Origin: Clostridia bacterium
GTDB lineage: Bacteria; Bacillota; Clostridia; Oscillospirales; CAG-272
Length of the DNA stretch: 40,757 bases
Assembly (NCBI GenBank): GCA_017503105.1
Contig: JAFVTS010000020.1
Span: 1 to 40,757 of the forward strand
Direction of reading: 5' to 3'
The translations under genes were made by a program, and so were the position numbers. The first letter of the stretch is position 1. Each line of letters starts with the position of its first letter. This document shows positions 1 to 6,493 of this stretch, piece by piece. A model generated the notes under the pieces. It was not told the DNA's origin. It saw nothing but the letters and a program-made list of their open reading frames with translations, and ran no database searches.

Positions 1-20
1 CGGCGGCACTGCGTGCGTGT

Positions 21-132
21 GTTGCGATAATATCGCAACGCTCGCGTGAGCAACCTTCGCCGCCTCGCTGACAAGCGAGCTTGCCGACTCGGCTTTGCTC
101 GGTTATCTGCGCCGCCGCACGCTTTCGCGTGC
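21..132. repeat. Cluster of five short perfect hairpins
   Basis: Five inverted repeats follow each other within about 110 bases of GC-rich sequence: 21-39 (arms of 8 bp), 40-51 (4 bp), 64-79 (6 bp, loop GACA), 83-93 (4 bp) and 117-132 (6 bp, loop TTTC). No convincing protein is encoded here; the open frame that crosses it also runs through the terminator and tRNA-Ser. The cluster lies just beyond the tRNA-Ser terminator on that gene's downstream side. It resembles a REP/BIME-type intergenic palindrome element, but whether it recurs in the genome cannot be seen from this window. Confidence 0.55.
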
Positions 133-167
133 TGCGACGCGGGAGTAGGAAAATCTCTCCTTCTTTC

Positions 168-212
168 GCCAAAAAAGAAAGCTACGGAAGACTCGAAAGA
201 GTCTTCCGTAGC
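168..212 (-). terminator. Rho-independent terminator of tRNA-Ser
   Basis: A perfect 14-bp stem (181-194 with 199-212) closes on a GAAA tetraloop. On the minus strand it is followed by a T-rich run (complement of the A-rich 171-180). It begins 3 bases after the encoded CCA end of tRNA-Ser. Confidence 0.9.
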
Positions 213-214
213 TT

Positions 215-305
215 TGGCGGAGAAGGAGAGATTTGAACTCTCGCGCCGGTATAACCGACCTACACCCTTAGCAGGGGCGCCTCTTCACCACTTGAGTACT
301 TCTCC
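215..305 (-). tRNA. tRNA-Ser (anticodon GCU)
   Basis: Read on minus, the gene starts GGAGAAG at 305 and closes with CTTCTCC, discriminator G and an encoded CCA ending at 215. The 7-bp acceptor stem is perfect. The anticodon loop CTGCTAA gives anticodon GCU, which reads AGC/AGU. It has the long variable arm expected of class II tRNA-Ser, giving 91 nt in total, and a TTCAAAT T-loop. A consensus promoter lies upstream and a strong hairpin terminator downstream, so it is a single-gene transcription unit. Confidence 0.95.
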
Positions 306-340
306 ATAAAGTATCGGTGAATTTCCTGACTTGCCATAAT

Positions 341-369
341 ATTATAGCAAGTTTTTCTCTCTTTGTCAA
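341..369 (-). promoter_or_regulatory. Consensus promoter of tRNA-Ser
   Basis: On minus, TTGACA (364-369) and TATAAT (341-346) are separated by exactly 17 bp. Both boxes match the housekeeping sigma consensus perfectly. The expected start is near 334, about 30 bases before the mature tRNA. Confidence 0.9.
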
Positions 370-420
370 TACTTTTTCCGAAGATTTTTTGAAAAGTAAA
401 ATGATTTTGGGAAAAAGTCA

Positions 421-449
421 TTGACAGACTCACAAAAATGTGTTATAAT
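421..449 (+). promoter_or_regulatory. Consensus extended -10 promoter of tRNA-Gln
   Basis: TTGACA (421-426) and TATAAT (444-449) are separated by 17 bp, with a TGt extension (441-443). This is a perfect consensus housekeeping promoter. The expected start is about 456, leaving a short leader before the tRNA at 480. Confidence 0.92.
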
Positions 450-479
450 AATGGCTGTGCTGAGCGGTCAGCATAACTT

Positions 480-554
480 AGGGGTATCGCCAAGCGGTAA
501 GGCAAAGGACTTTGACTCCTTTATTCGTAAGTTCGAATCTTGCTACCCCTGCCA
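480..554 (+). tRNA. tRNA-Gln (anticodon UUG)
   Basis: The acceptor stem pairs AGGGGTA (480-486) with TACCCCT (544-550), followed by discriminator G551 and encoded CCA (552-554). The anticodon loop CTTTGAC gives UUG for glutamine. The D-arm (CCAAGCGGTAAGGC) and T-loop (TTCGAAT) are typical. It has its own consensus promoter and terminator. Confidence 0.95.
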
Positions 555-556
555 AA

Positions 557-590
557 AAACGACGAGCTTCAGCGGGAGCTTGTCGTTTTT
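557..590 (+). terminator. Terminator of tRNA-Gln
   Basis: A 13-bp stem with two G-T pairs (557-569 with 576-588) is followed by TTTTT and a further TTTT at 595-598. It begins 2 bases after the CCA end. A second small inverted repeat (595-602 with 610-617) lies just before the ribosome binding site of the next gene. Confidence 0.85.
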
Positions 591-637
591 GATCTTTTGC
601 ATCACTTATATGCAAAAAAGGAGATTGTAACGCTGAT

Positions 638-1348
638 ATGAAGAAAGCTGTAATAGGACTTTTTGTCAAAAAACGCCGAAATGAAGCAGATAAAGAAGAT
701 GAACGCGTATACTGCGGGGCGATAGAGGAAAACGGTGGGGTAGCTTTGGTATTACCGCCCGATCTCGGAAACGAAAATATCGAGCACATCGTAGACGAAT
801 GCGACGGATTTTTCTTCAGCGGCGGCGTGGATATAGAGCCTTCGCGTTACGGTGCGCAAAGACGTGCCGAATGCGGAGCCGCTGACCTTGAGCGCGACAA
901 GTTTGAATTTACGTGGATAGAGAAAATATTAAAGACCGACAAGCCTATTCTCGGTGTTTGCAGAGGTATGCAGCTCATAAACGTCGCCCTCGGCGGCACG
1001 CTTTATCAGGATATTCCAAGCGAGCTTGAAACCTCAGTCCTGCATAGACAGACCGAACCGAAATTCTCTACCTCACACGAGGTGAAGATCGCCATCGGCA
1101 CGCCACTTCATTCGCTCGTGAGCGAAGACCGTATGAGCGCAAACAGCTTCCATCATCAATGCGTAAAAGAGCTCGCAAAGGATCTTCAGCCTATGGCTTT
1201 TGCGGATGACGGAATAATCGAGGCTGTATATTTTAAAGGTGAGCGCTATATCAGGGCGTACCAATGGCACCCCGAACGACTTTATGACAAAGACCCTCAA
1301 AACCGAAAGATCTTTGAGGATTTTATAGAAGCTTGCACGCTTAAATAA
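638..1348 (+). CDS. Class I glutamine amidotransferase-like hydrolase (peptidase C26, gamma-glutamyl hydrolase type)
   Basis: The 236-residue protein matches the peptidase C26 / PuuD-like family, cytoplasmic enzymes that hydrolyse gamma-glutamyl amide bonds, for example of gamma-glutamyl-GABA. The nucleophile elbow GVCRGMQ places the catalytic Cys at 108. The motif WHPER places His211 and Glu213, completing the Cys-His-Glu triad. A downstream LGGTLYQDI segment is typical of the family. The length is close to the usual 230-250 residues. An AAGGAG site at 618-623 precedes the ATG by a rather long gap of about 14 bases. No separate promoter is obvious, so expression may depend on read-through past the tRNA-Gln terminator. 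The true substrate cannot be read from the sequence; relatives also act on other gamma-glutamyl compounds. Confidence 0.88.
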   Translation: MKKAVIGLFVKKRRNEADKEDERVYCGAIEENGGVALVLPPDLGNENIEHIVDECDGFFFSGGVDIEPSRYGAQRRAECGAADLERDKFEFTWIEKILKTDKPILGVCRGMQLINVALGGTLYQDIPSELETSVLHRQTEPKFSTSHEVKIAIGTPLHSLVSEDRMSANSFHHQCVKELAKDLQPMAFADDGIIEAVYFKGERYIRAYQWHPERLYDKDPQNRKIFEDFIEACTLK

Positions 1349-1352
1349 TGCA

Positions 1353-1425
1353 AAAGCGGTCGCATATTGAGATTACCGTAAAGCATTTTTTATCGGCAGC
1401 AAAGGGGCTGAGCCGCTTTCTTTTT
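1353..1425 (+). terminator. Possible terminator after the C26 hydrolase
   Basis: AAAGCGG (1353-1359) can pair with CCGCTTT (1413-1419), followed by CTTTTTC. The intervening loop is over 50 bases, so this is a weak candidate. Confidence 0.35.
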
Positions 1426-1462
1426 CGATTTTTGAATTTCGTTTTTTAAGAATAAACAACGT

Positions 1463-1515
1463 AAACGGCTTGCCGAGCTTCTGTTGCTAAAGACGGTAAG
1501 CCGTTTTTGCTTTTT
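1463..1515 (+). terminator. Rho-independent terminator, upstream member of a duplicated pair
   Basis: A 13-bp stem with one G-T pair (1463-1475 with 1494-1506) is followed by TTTTGCTTTTT. It is similar in sequence and position to the terminator at 6301-6347, and both are followed by the same promoter region. Confidence 0.75.
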
Positions 1516-1648
1516 GCGTTATTCACAAATCTTTTTTGTCGGCTTTCTTGCTTGGTTTTTCGACGTTATCGTGTTATATTATAATAAGTATATTTTTATT
1601 TAAAAAGGGATGTAAATGAAAAAACACGTAATTACGCTGACTGCGTTT
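1516..1648 (+). repeat. Upstream copy of a duplicated promoter-leader (matches 6354-6493)
   Basis: This stretch is nearly identical to 6354-6493, the promoter, ribosome binding site and first 11 codons of the first giant surface gene. From 1560 to 1648 I see one base difference; the earlier part differs mainly in the length of a T-rich run. It contains a TTGGTT/TATATT promoter with a 17-bp spacer (1552-1580). The similarity stops abruptly at 1648, after codon 11. Confidence 0.9.
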
Positions 1649-1654
1649 TTATAG
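1616..1654 (+). pseudogene. Dead 12-codon leader stub of a giant surface protein gene
   Basis: An ATG with the same ribosome binding site as the 6461 gene opens a frame reading MKKHVITLTAFL and then a TAG stop at 1652-1654. The first 11 residues equal the start of the 2018-residue protein encoded from 6461; after that the match is lost and the frame ends inside what should be the signal peptide. The stub lies 17 bases from the 3' end of the convergent AraC gene. It looks like a recombination scar rather than a functional peptide, although a leader function cannot be excluded. Confidence 0.75.
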
Positions 1655-1671
1655 ATAGAAGCGTTGCGGTG

Positions 1672-2481
1672 TTAGCTTTTGCTCACAAGCTTTCTATGCT
1701 CGCTCGGAGTCACGGAAAAATGCTTTTTGTACTCGGCGATGAAGAAGGACTGAACACGGTATCCGCACAGCTCGGAAATGTCACTTATCTTCATATCCGT
1801 ACTCAAAACAAGGTCGCAAGCCTTGTCCATTCTGAAGCTTATCAGCATCTCTATGGGCGTTTTTCCCGTTTTGGATTTGAACGTGCGCACAAGATAGCTT
1901 TTTTCGAGGTGCACAAGAGAACAGAGTGTGTCAAGCGTTATTCTTGAATCGAGATTCTTCAGCATATACGAGATTATGACGTCGCTTTTATCATCATCGA
2001 TAACGGATGCCTCGTAGTTGCCGTGCGCTATTTCCGCCCCGAGAGTGTATAAAAGTTCTTTCACGAGCTCCTTTGCGGGCGGAGAATTACGGTCGGGCAG
2101 AGCTATAAGTCTTTTGTATATATAAGAAATCGCAGCCGTGTCGCGCGGATGTATGATGGGCGCAAGGGAGAGGATCAGATCATCGGTGCAGGGCGGCTGA
2201 AAATCTCCAAGGACGTTGCGTGAGTATATTTCCGGTATAGCCCTATTTGAAAAATCGAGCGTAAGTATGAACGAATCCTGTGCTCCGACGGAAAACACGG
2301 TATCGTGCGGTGCTCTTACGAGAACGTCACCTCGGTAAAGTGTTCGGCTCTTTAAGGCTGAGCAGTTATATGTCCGCTCGTTTCCGTATTCAAGGTCGAT
2401 CTCGTAATCCTTGACCTCGCGCTTTGAAGATTTATAATATGGTGAGGTAAAACGCCTTGCTTCGAGAATGCTGAAATCCAT
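1672..2481 (-). CDS. AraC-family transcriptional regulator
   Basis: This 269-residue protein has the AraC layout: an N-terminal sensor domain of about 150 residues, probably cupin-like, and a C-terminal double helix-turn-helix domain from about residue 165. The C-terminal part shows the usual elements: ITLDTLCSLVHLEKSYLVR in the first HTH, then KISDISELCGY and an F..YKKHFSVTPSEHR segment in the second. An AAAGGAG site (complement of 2491-2497) sits 9 bases before the ATG. It is transcribed divergently from the GDSL/glycosidase/isomerase operon, which points to local control by a sugar or glycan fragment. Its 3' end abuts the duplicated leader stub, and no dedicated terminator is visible. Confidence 0.92.
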   Translation of the reverse strand: MDFSILEARRFTSPYYKSSKREVKDYEIDLEYGNERTYNCSALKSRTLYRGDVLVRAPHDTVFSVGAQDSFILTLDFSNRAIPEIYSRNVLGDFQPPCTDDLILSLAPIIHPRDTAAISYIYKRLIALPDRNSPPAKELVKELLYTLGAEIAHGNYEASVIDDDKSDVIISYMLKNLDSRITLDTLCSLVHLEKSYLVRTFKSKTGKTPIEMLISFRMDKACDLVLSTDMKISDISELCGYRVQSFFIAEYKKHFSVTPSEHRKLVSKS

Positions 2482-2503
2482 ACCTTTTTACTCCTTTTGT
2501 ATG

Positions 2504-2532
2504 ATTATATCACGTATCCCCAAAAAAGTCAA
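2504..2532 (-). promoter_or_regulatory. Promoter of the AraC gene
   Basis: On minus, TTGACT (2527-2532) and TATAAT (2504-2509) are 17 bp apart. The -35 box overlaps the left arm of the inverted repeat at 2531-2557 by two bases, so a regulator bound there could repress its own gene. Confidence 0.8.
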
Positions 2533-2557
2533 TATACTTGTATTGAATGCGTATATT
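2531..2557. promoter_or_regulatory. Inverted repeat, candidate AraC-family operator
   Basis: AATATAC (2531-2537) and GTATATT (2551-2557) form a perfect 7-bp inverted repeat with a 13-base spacer. It lies between the AraC -35 box and the -35 box of the divergent operon. AraC proteins often bind direct repeats as well as inverted ones, so the assignment is by position and symmetry only. Confidence 0.5.
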
Positions 2558-2562
2558 ATTGC

Positions 2563-2592
2563 TTGACTTGCTTGCTGATTTGAATATATAAT
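2563..2592 (+). promoter_or_regulatory. Promoter of the GDSL-glycosidase-isomerase operon
   Basis: TTGACT (2563-2568) and TATAAT (2587-2592) are separated by 18 bp, slightly longer than ideal and compatible with activator dependence. The expected start is about 2599, giving a very short leader before the AGGAGG (2605-2610) and ATG at 2616. Confidence 0.75.
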
Positions 2593-2615
2593 TATATTAA
2601 AGGAAGGAGGTATTT

Positions 2616-3251
2616 ATGAGAGTTCTTTTGCTTGGAGATTCTGTCAGAATGTTTTATGAGGGAGAAGTGAAACGTCTGCTCGGTGATGAGTATGAGGTCG
2701 TTTCTCCAAAAGAAAATTGCAGATTCGCGGCTTATTTTTTGAATAGTCTTAGATTTTGGCTTGAGGAGTTCCCGTCGCCCGACGTTATTCATTTTAATGC
2801 GGGACTTTGGGACACGGCTATTCTCTATAAAGAGGACGGTTGCTTTACGGATATTAACGTCTATTCAGATACGATGCGTAAGATCGTGAGAGTTCTGAGG
2901 AACACGGGAGCGAGGTTGATATTTGCCACCACGACCCCTGTTCACGATGATAAATATAAACTTGAAGGACCTATGCCGCCCGCACACAAAAATGAAGAAA
3001 TCGCGAGATATAACGAGGCAGTTTTAAATATTATGAAGAAAAACGGTGTGCTCATTAACGATCTTTTTTCGCTTATGTACCCCGAGCGCAAAAAATACTT
3101 GAAGGACGATATGATCCATCCAAACGATGAGGGCGTTAAGCTCTTGGGTGCGGCGGTTGCCGACGTTATAAAAAACTGTGGCTCGGTATCTCGGCAAGCT
3201 CGTCCGTGCGTGCCGCAGCAAATTATAAGAGAAGAAAAAATAATACAGTAG
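2616..3251 (+). CDS. SGNH/GDSL-family hydrolase (probable carbohydrate esterase)
   Basis: The 211-residue protein has the SGNH fold signatures: GDS with the nucleophile Ser9 in block I, an HFNAGLWD stretch with Asn61 in block III, and DMIHPNDEG with Asp165 and His168 in block V. SGNH enzymes hydrolyse esters, very often acetyl groups on sugars or polysaccharides. It has no signal peptide, so it should act in the cytoplasm on imported oligosaccharides. An AGGAGG lies 5 bases before the ATG. It is the first gene of an operon under a promoter facing AraC, and the glycosidase starts 14 bases after its stop. The exact substrate is not determined by the sequence. Confidence 0.88.
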   Translation: MRVLLLGDSVRMFYEGEVKRLLGDEYEVVSPKENCRFAAYFLNSLRFWLEEFPSPDVIHFNAGLWDTAILYKEDGCFTDINVYSDTMRKIVRVLRNTGARLIFATTTPVHDDKYKLEGPMPPAHKNEEIARYNEAVLNIMKKNGVLINDLFSLMYPERKKYLKDDMIHPNDEGVKLLGAAVADVIKNCGSVSRQARPCVPQQIIREEKIIQ

Positions 3252-3265
3252 AGAAGGTGAATTAT

Positions 3266-4858
3266 ATGAGTACTTTAAAAATAACAAAGCCCTTCAGACG
3301 CTGGCTCTTCGGAGGTATAGGCTTCCATAACAGCGAGGCATCGATGACGCCCATAATGACGGAAAAATTCAAGAACGAGCGCGTGCTTAAATGTTTCCGC
3401 GAGATTTCGCCCACCTTTACGCGCGTTTACGCAGGCTTTGCCGATTGGACGCGCGAGGCTATGGACCACTTTGCGGATTATTACGACCAGACGTTCAGAA
3501 AAGCGGGCACACTCATCTACATGGTGCCGGGCAGAATGCCCATGCCGACGGCGGATTTCGACGTCGAGGAACACTGTGAGAAGATAGCCGCAAATCTCGA
3601 ATACTTAATTAAGGTAAGAAAATGTACGAAGATACGCTATTTTCACATCTCGAATGAGCTGAGCGTAGGAAACACTTTCGAATACCTTGCAAAGCACACA
3701 GACCTCTTCATAAAGCTGCACGACGCGCTTTTCAGAGCATTTGAACGGCACGGACTTGACGTGGGGCTTCTTGCGACGGATTGCTCGGAGCCGCGTAATT
3801 TCTACCAGATAAAGTGGGCTATGGAAAATATGGACGAGATAACCGCGGACTATTGCGCTCATCTTTATTTAAGAAAATATCAGCCGGGCGAGCTTGAGGC
3901 CTATCAGTACTGCTACAACCTTTTCGATGAGCAGGTAGAGCTTGTGAAAGGCAATCAGAAGCGTTTTATTCTCGGTGAATACGGCATCATATCCAGGGGC
4001 AAAACGTGGGCGGGTAATATGATCAACGATATGTCCTACGGCGCGGAAAAGCCCGAGGACGGTGGAAGATATGCGGTGGCACTCGCGGAGATGTCGCTTT
4101 CAATCGTCAACTCCGGCACGTTTGCAGGCGCATTCTGGACGCTATTCGACTATCCCGATCCGTTTATAAGAGAGGATGGTGACACCGCTGAGGAAAAGGC
4201 GAGATATGAGGTAGCGCGCTTCTCCGGACACGGTATTCAGATAAGGTACAACAAGAACGGACTCGTCAAGTGGTGTGACGATGAGAACGATTATTCAGCA
4301 CGCCCCGCTCTTTACACTATGGGCTATATGGCAAAGCTGTTCAGGAAAGGCTCGCGTGTGCTTGAAACGAAGTGGGATGACGAGGTCATCCGCGCAGGTG
4401 CAGTTACTAACGCGGACGGATCGGTCTCGATCTGTATCGTAAGCTGGGGAAACGAGGAAAAGGAAATAAAGATTGAGCTTGAGCATAAGTGTGACAAGCT
4501 CCTCAGAAGATACGATTTTCTCGCGGATGAACCTTACGAGAACGAGTTCTGCGACCTTCAGGACTTTTCGGAGCTTGTAGAATGCGACGGCGCGGCAAAG
4601 ATCAAGGTCGCTCCAAGATCGGTAACGTTCCTTACGACCGACTATGTTGACAGAACACCGAGCAAGATCAAGGGGGTAAAGCTTGATGGCAATACTCTTG
4701 TATGGACAGCGTCTGCCGATCCTGAGCACTGTTATTACAGAGTTTTCAAGAACGGAGAGCAGATAGCATCTACGGTGGCTGAGAGATATGATATAGATGA
4801 CGTAAATGCGAAATACAAGGTCATATCGGTCGATAAATACGGAAATGCGGGGAAGTGA
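3266..4858 (+). CDS. Clan GH-A glycoside hydrolase (GH39-like) with C-terminal beta domains
   Basis: The frame is open from 3206, but the ATG at 3266, behind a GAGAAGGTGA site and 14 bases after the previous stop, is the likely start (530 residues). The N-terminal two thirds look like a TIM-barrel of clan GH-A: FHISNELSVG contains the Asn-Glu pair of the acid/base (Glu131), and FILGEYGII holds a candidate nucleophile (Glu238), a spacing normal for retaining glycosidases. A WTLFDYPDPF segment resembles the last barrel strands. The C-terminal part forms a beta-sandwich and then a fibronectin III-like segment of about 65 residues. No signal peptide is visible, suggesting intracellular action. 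The family within clan GH-A is a judgement; GH39 is nearest, but GH5- or GH79-type activity is possible. Confidence 0.75.
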   Translation: MSTLKITKPFRRWLFGGIGFHNSEASMTPIMTEKFKNERVLKCFREISPTFTRVYAGFADWTREAMDHFADYYDQTFRKAGTLIYMVPGRMPMPTADFDVEEHCEKIAANLEYLIKVRKCTKIRYFHISNELSVGNTFEYLAKHTDLFIKLHDALFRAFERHGLDVGLLATDCSEPRNFYQIKWAMENMDEITADYCAHLYLRKYQPGELEAYQYCYNLFDEQVELVKGNQKRFILGEYGIISRGKTWAGNMINDMSYGAEKPEDGGRYAVALAEMSLSIVNSGTFAGAFWTLFDYPDPFIREDGDTAEEKARYEVARFSGHGIQIRYNKNGLVKWCDDENDYSARPALYTMGYMAKLFRKGSRVLETKWDDEVIRAGAVTNADGSVSICIVSWGNEEKEIKIELEHKCDKLLRRYDFLADEPYENEFCDLQDFSELVECDGAAKIKVAPRSVTFLTTDYVDRTPSKIKGVKLDGNTLVWTASADPEHCYYRVFKNGEQIASTVAERYDIDDVNAKYKVISVDKYGNAGK

Positions 4859-4861
4859 CAG

Positions 4862-6292
4862 ATGAACATAAAAAGAAAACCTAAGATTGGTATGCTCTTT
4901 CTCGGAGCAGAGCGATTTTGCCCACTCGGTGAGGGAACCAAGGATGGTACCTACCTTGAAAGAAAAGTGATAGAATGCGAAAGATATAAGGCGGCTGTTG
5001 CTCCTTTTCTGGATTTGGTAGCCTCAGGCGTCGTTTGCACGAGAGATGAAGCCGAGCTGTGGGCGAAAAAATTCTACTCGGAGGAGGTCGACTGCGTCGT
5101 TGCAATATTTCTCTCCTGGGCAGAAGACGCTCCTTGGATAAGCTTTTTGCGTGAGCTTTATCCTATTCCGCTTATGCTCGCATCCGTGGTAAGGGACAGT
5201 CTTTCCATAACTGACACGAACGATGAAAACCAATTCGTAGATTTTTTGAGCGCAGGTGCTCTCGTCGGTTTTCTTGAGGCGTCAGGCTCTGTAAAGCGCT
5301 TCGGAAGACCTATGATGCGTACCGAGATAGGAACGCTTGGCGATCTTGTGCCAAAGATCCTCGCCTTCGCTAAAGCGGCAAAGGCTCGCGCAATGTTAAA
5401 AAAGAGCAAGGTGAGTCTTCTTTCGTGCTACAACCGCGCGATGTGGTCTACGTACGTTGACCCTTATAACGTGTTCCAAAAGATTGGACCCGAGCTTGAG
5501 TTCTTGTCGGTCGCCGAGCTTTGCTGTGAGATAGAGAAAATTCCCGACGGTTATGTTCAAGGTGTTGTGGACGGCTTCAGAAAAAAATACCGCGTTGCGG
5601 ATAACGTGGACGGTGAAAAGTTCTTTGCCTCGGTAAGGGCGACTCTGGCAATGGAAAAGCTGGCGCTTGATTCGGGAACGGATCTTCTCGTTTTGAACGA
5701 CATAGACAAAGTGCTCTTTGAGTTTGTCGGGCTCAGACCGGGCTTCACCCCGACGAGCCCCGAAACGGAGCTCATCAGCGTTCCCGAGGGGGACATCGGC
5801 GGAGGACTTTCTGTCTATATTCTGAGTTTAATTTCGGGCAGAATATCAAATTTCATAGAACCGTTCTATATAGATAAGCAGAGAAACGCATTCGTTGCAG
5901 GTCACGCAGGCCCCAATAATTATACCGAAAAACCGGAAAATATGATAATCGCGCGTGACGAAAGATTTGCTAAAAGCAAATGGAAATACGCGGGTGCGCC
6001 CTTTGCGTGGTACGTATTTCCCGAGGGGGAGAAGACTATGCTCCACGTATCAGAGGAGAATGGAAGGTTAAAGCTCGTCGCGTCCTTGGTTGAATGCTTG
6101 CCGACCGAGCATTATCTGGCAAGCTACTCTCACGCAGACTTTAAGCATAAGACTCTTGATGTCTGCGAATTTTTCGGAAGGATAGCGGAGTGCGGTGTCA
6201 ATCAGCATTTCGGTATCGTTTCGGGAGACGTAACCGAAGAGCTTCGCGCTTTTGCGGAAATTATGGATTTTGATCTTTATATGATAGAATAA
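4862..6292 (+). CDS. L-fucose/L-arabinose isomerase-fold protein
   Basis: The 476-residue protein resembles the L-fucose isomerase-related family (COG2407 type), cytoplasmic enzymes that interconvert aldoses and ketoses with a metal ion. Supporting features are the N-terminal segment with an ERK...E pattern, a mid-region DCVVAIFLSWAEDAP like the substrate-binding domain of these isomerases, a central ETELISVPEGDIGGGLSVY segment, and an HAGPNN motif near residue 350 followed by a beta-rich C-terminal domain. The start is 3 bases after the glycosidase stop, so translation is probably coupled. As last gene of the AraC-linked operon it could convert the sugar released by the two enzymes before it. 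The catalytic metal ligands could not be assigned securely, so a non-isomerase role remains possible. Confidence 0.7.
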   Translation: MNIKRKPKIGMLFLGAERFCPLGEGTKDGTYLERKVIECERYKAAVAPFLDLVASGVVCTRDEAELWAKKFYSEEVDCVVAIFLSWAEDAPWISFLRELYPIPLMLASVVRDSLSITDTNDENQFVDFLSAGALVGFLEASGSVKRFGRPMMRTEIGTLGDLVPKILAFAKAAKARAMLKKSKVSLLSCYNRAMWSTYVDPYNVFQKIGPELEFLSVAELCCEIEKIPDGYVQGVVDGFRKKYRVADNVDGEKFFASVRATLAMEKLALDSGTDLLVLNDIDKVLFEFVGLRPGFTPTSPETELISVPEGDIGGGLSVYILSLISGRISNFIEPFYIDKQRNAFVAGHAGPNNYTEKPENMIIARDERFAKSKWKYAGAPFAWYVFPEGEKTMLHVSEENGRLKLVASLVECLPTEHYLASYSHADFKHKTLDVCEFFGRIAECGVNQHFGIVSGDVTEELRAFAEIMDFDLYMIE

Positions 6293-6300
6293 TAATACGG

Positions 6301-6347
6301 GCGGCTTATCGGGCTTCGGTGTCGGAGTAAGGTAAGCCGCTTTTTTT
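6301..6347 (+). terminator. Terminator of the AraC-linked operon
   Basis: A 10-bp stem with one G-T pair (6301-6310 with 6331-6340) is followed by seven T. It starts 8 bases after the isomerase-like gene. Its sequence is similar to the terminator at 1463-1515. Confidence 0.85.
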
Positions 6348-6353
6348 ACTTTG

Positions 6354-6493
6354 GCGTTATTTACAAATCTTTTTCTTTTTTTGGCGGCTTTCTTGCTTGA
6401 TTTTTCGACGTTATCGTGTTATACTATAATAAGTATATTTTTATTTAAAAAGGGATGTAAATGAAAAAACACGTAATTACGCTGACTGCGTTT
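6354..6493 (+). repeat. Downstream copy of the duplicated promoter-leader (matches 1516-1648)
   Basis: This is the functional copy: promoter, ribosome binding site and first 11 codons of the first giant surface gene. It lies in the same orientation about 4.84 kb from the upstream copy. The pair flanks the whole AraC cassette as a direct repeat. Confidence 0.9.
6397..6425 (+). promoter_or_regulatory. Promoter of the first giant surface gene
   Basis: TTGATT (6397-6402) and TATACT (6420-6425) are separated by 17 bp, with a TGt extension at 6417-6419. The expected start is near 6432, about 29 bases before the ATG. A weak AAGGGAT ribosome binding site precedes the ATG at 6461. Confidence 0.75.

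Noticed and set aside
46-309. An 87-codon open frame on plus
   Set aside because: It runs through the hairpin cluster, the tRNA-Ser terminator and the tRNA gene itself in antisense.
1463-6493. Transposon or insertion sequence carrying the AraC cassette
   Set aside because: The flanking repeats are direct and consist of a terminator, promoter and gene start; no transposase, integrase or terminal inverted repeats are present.
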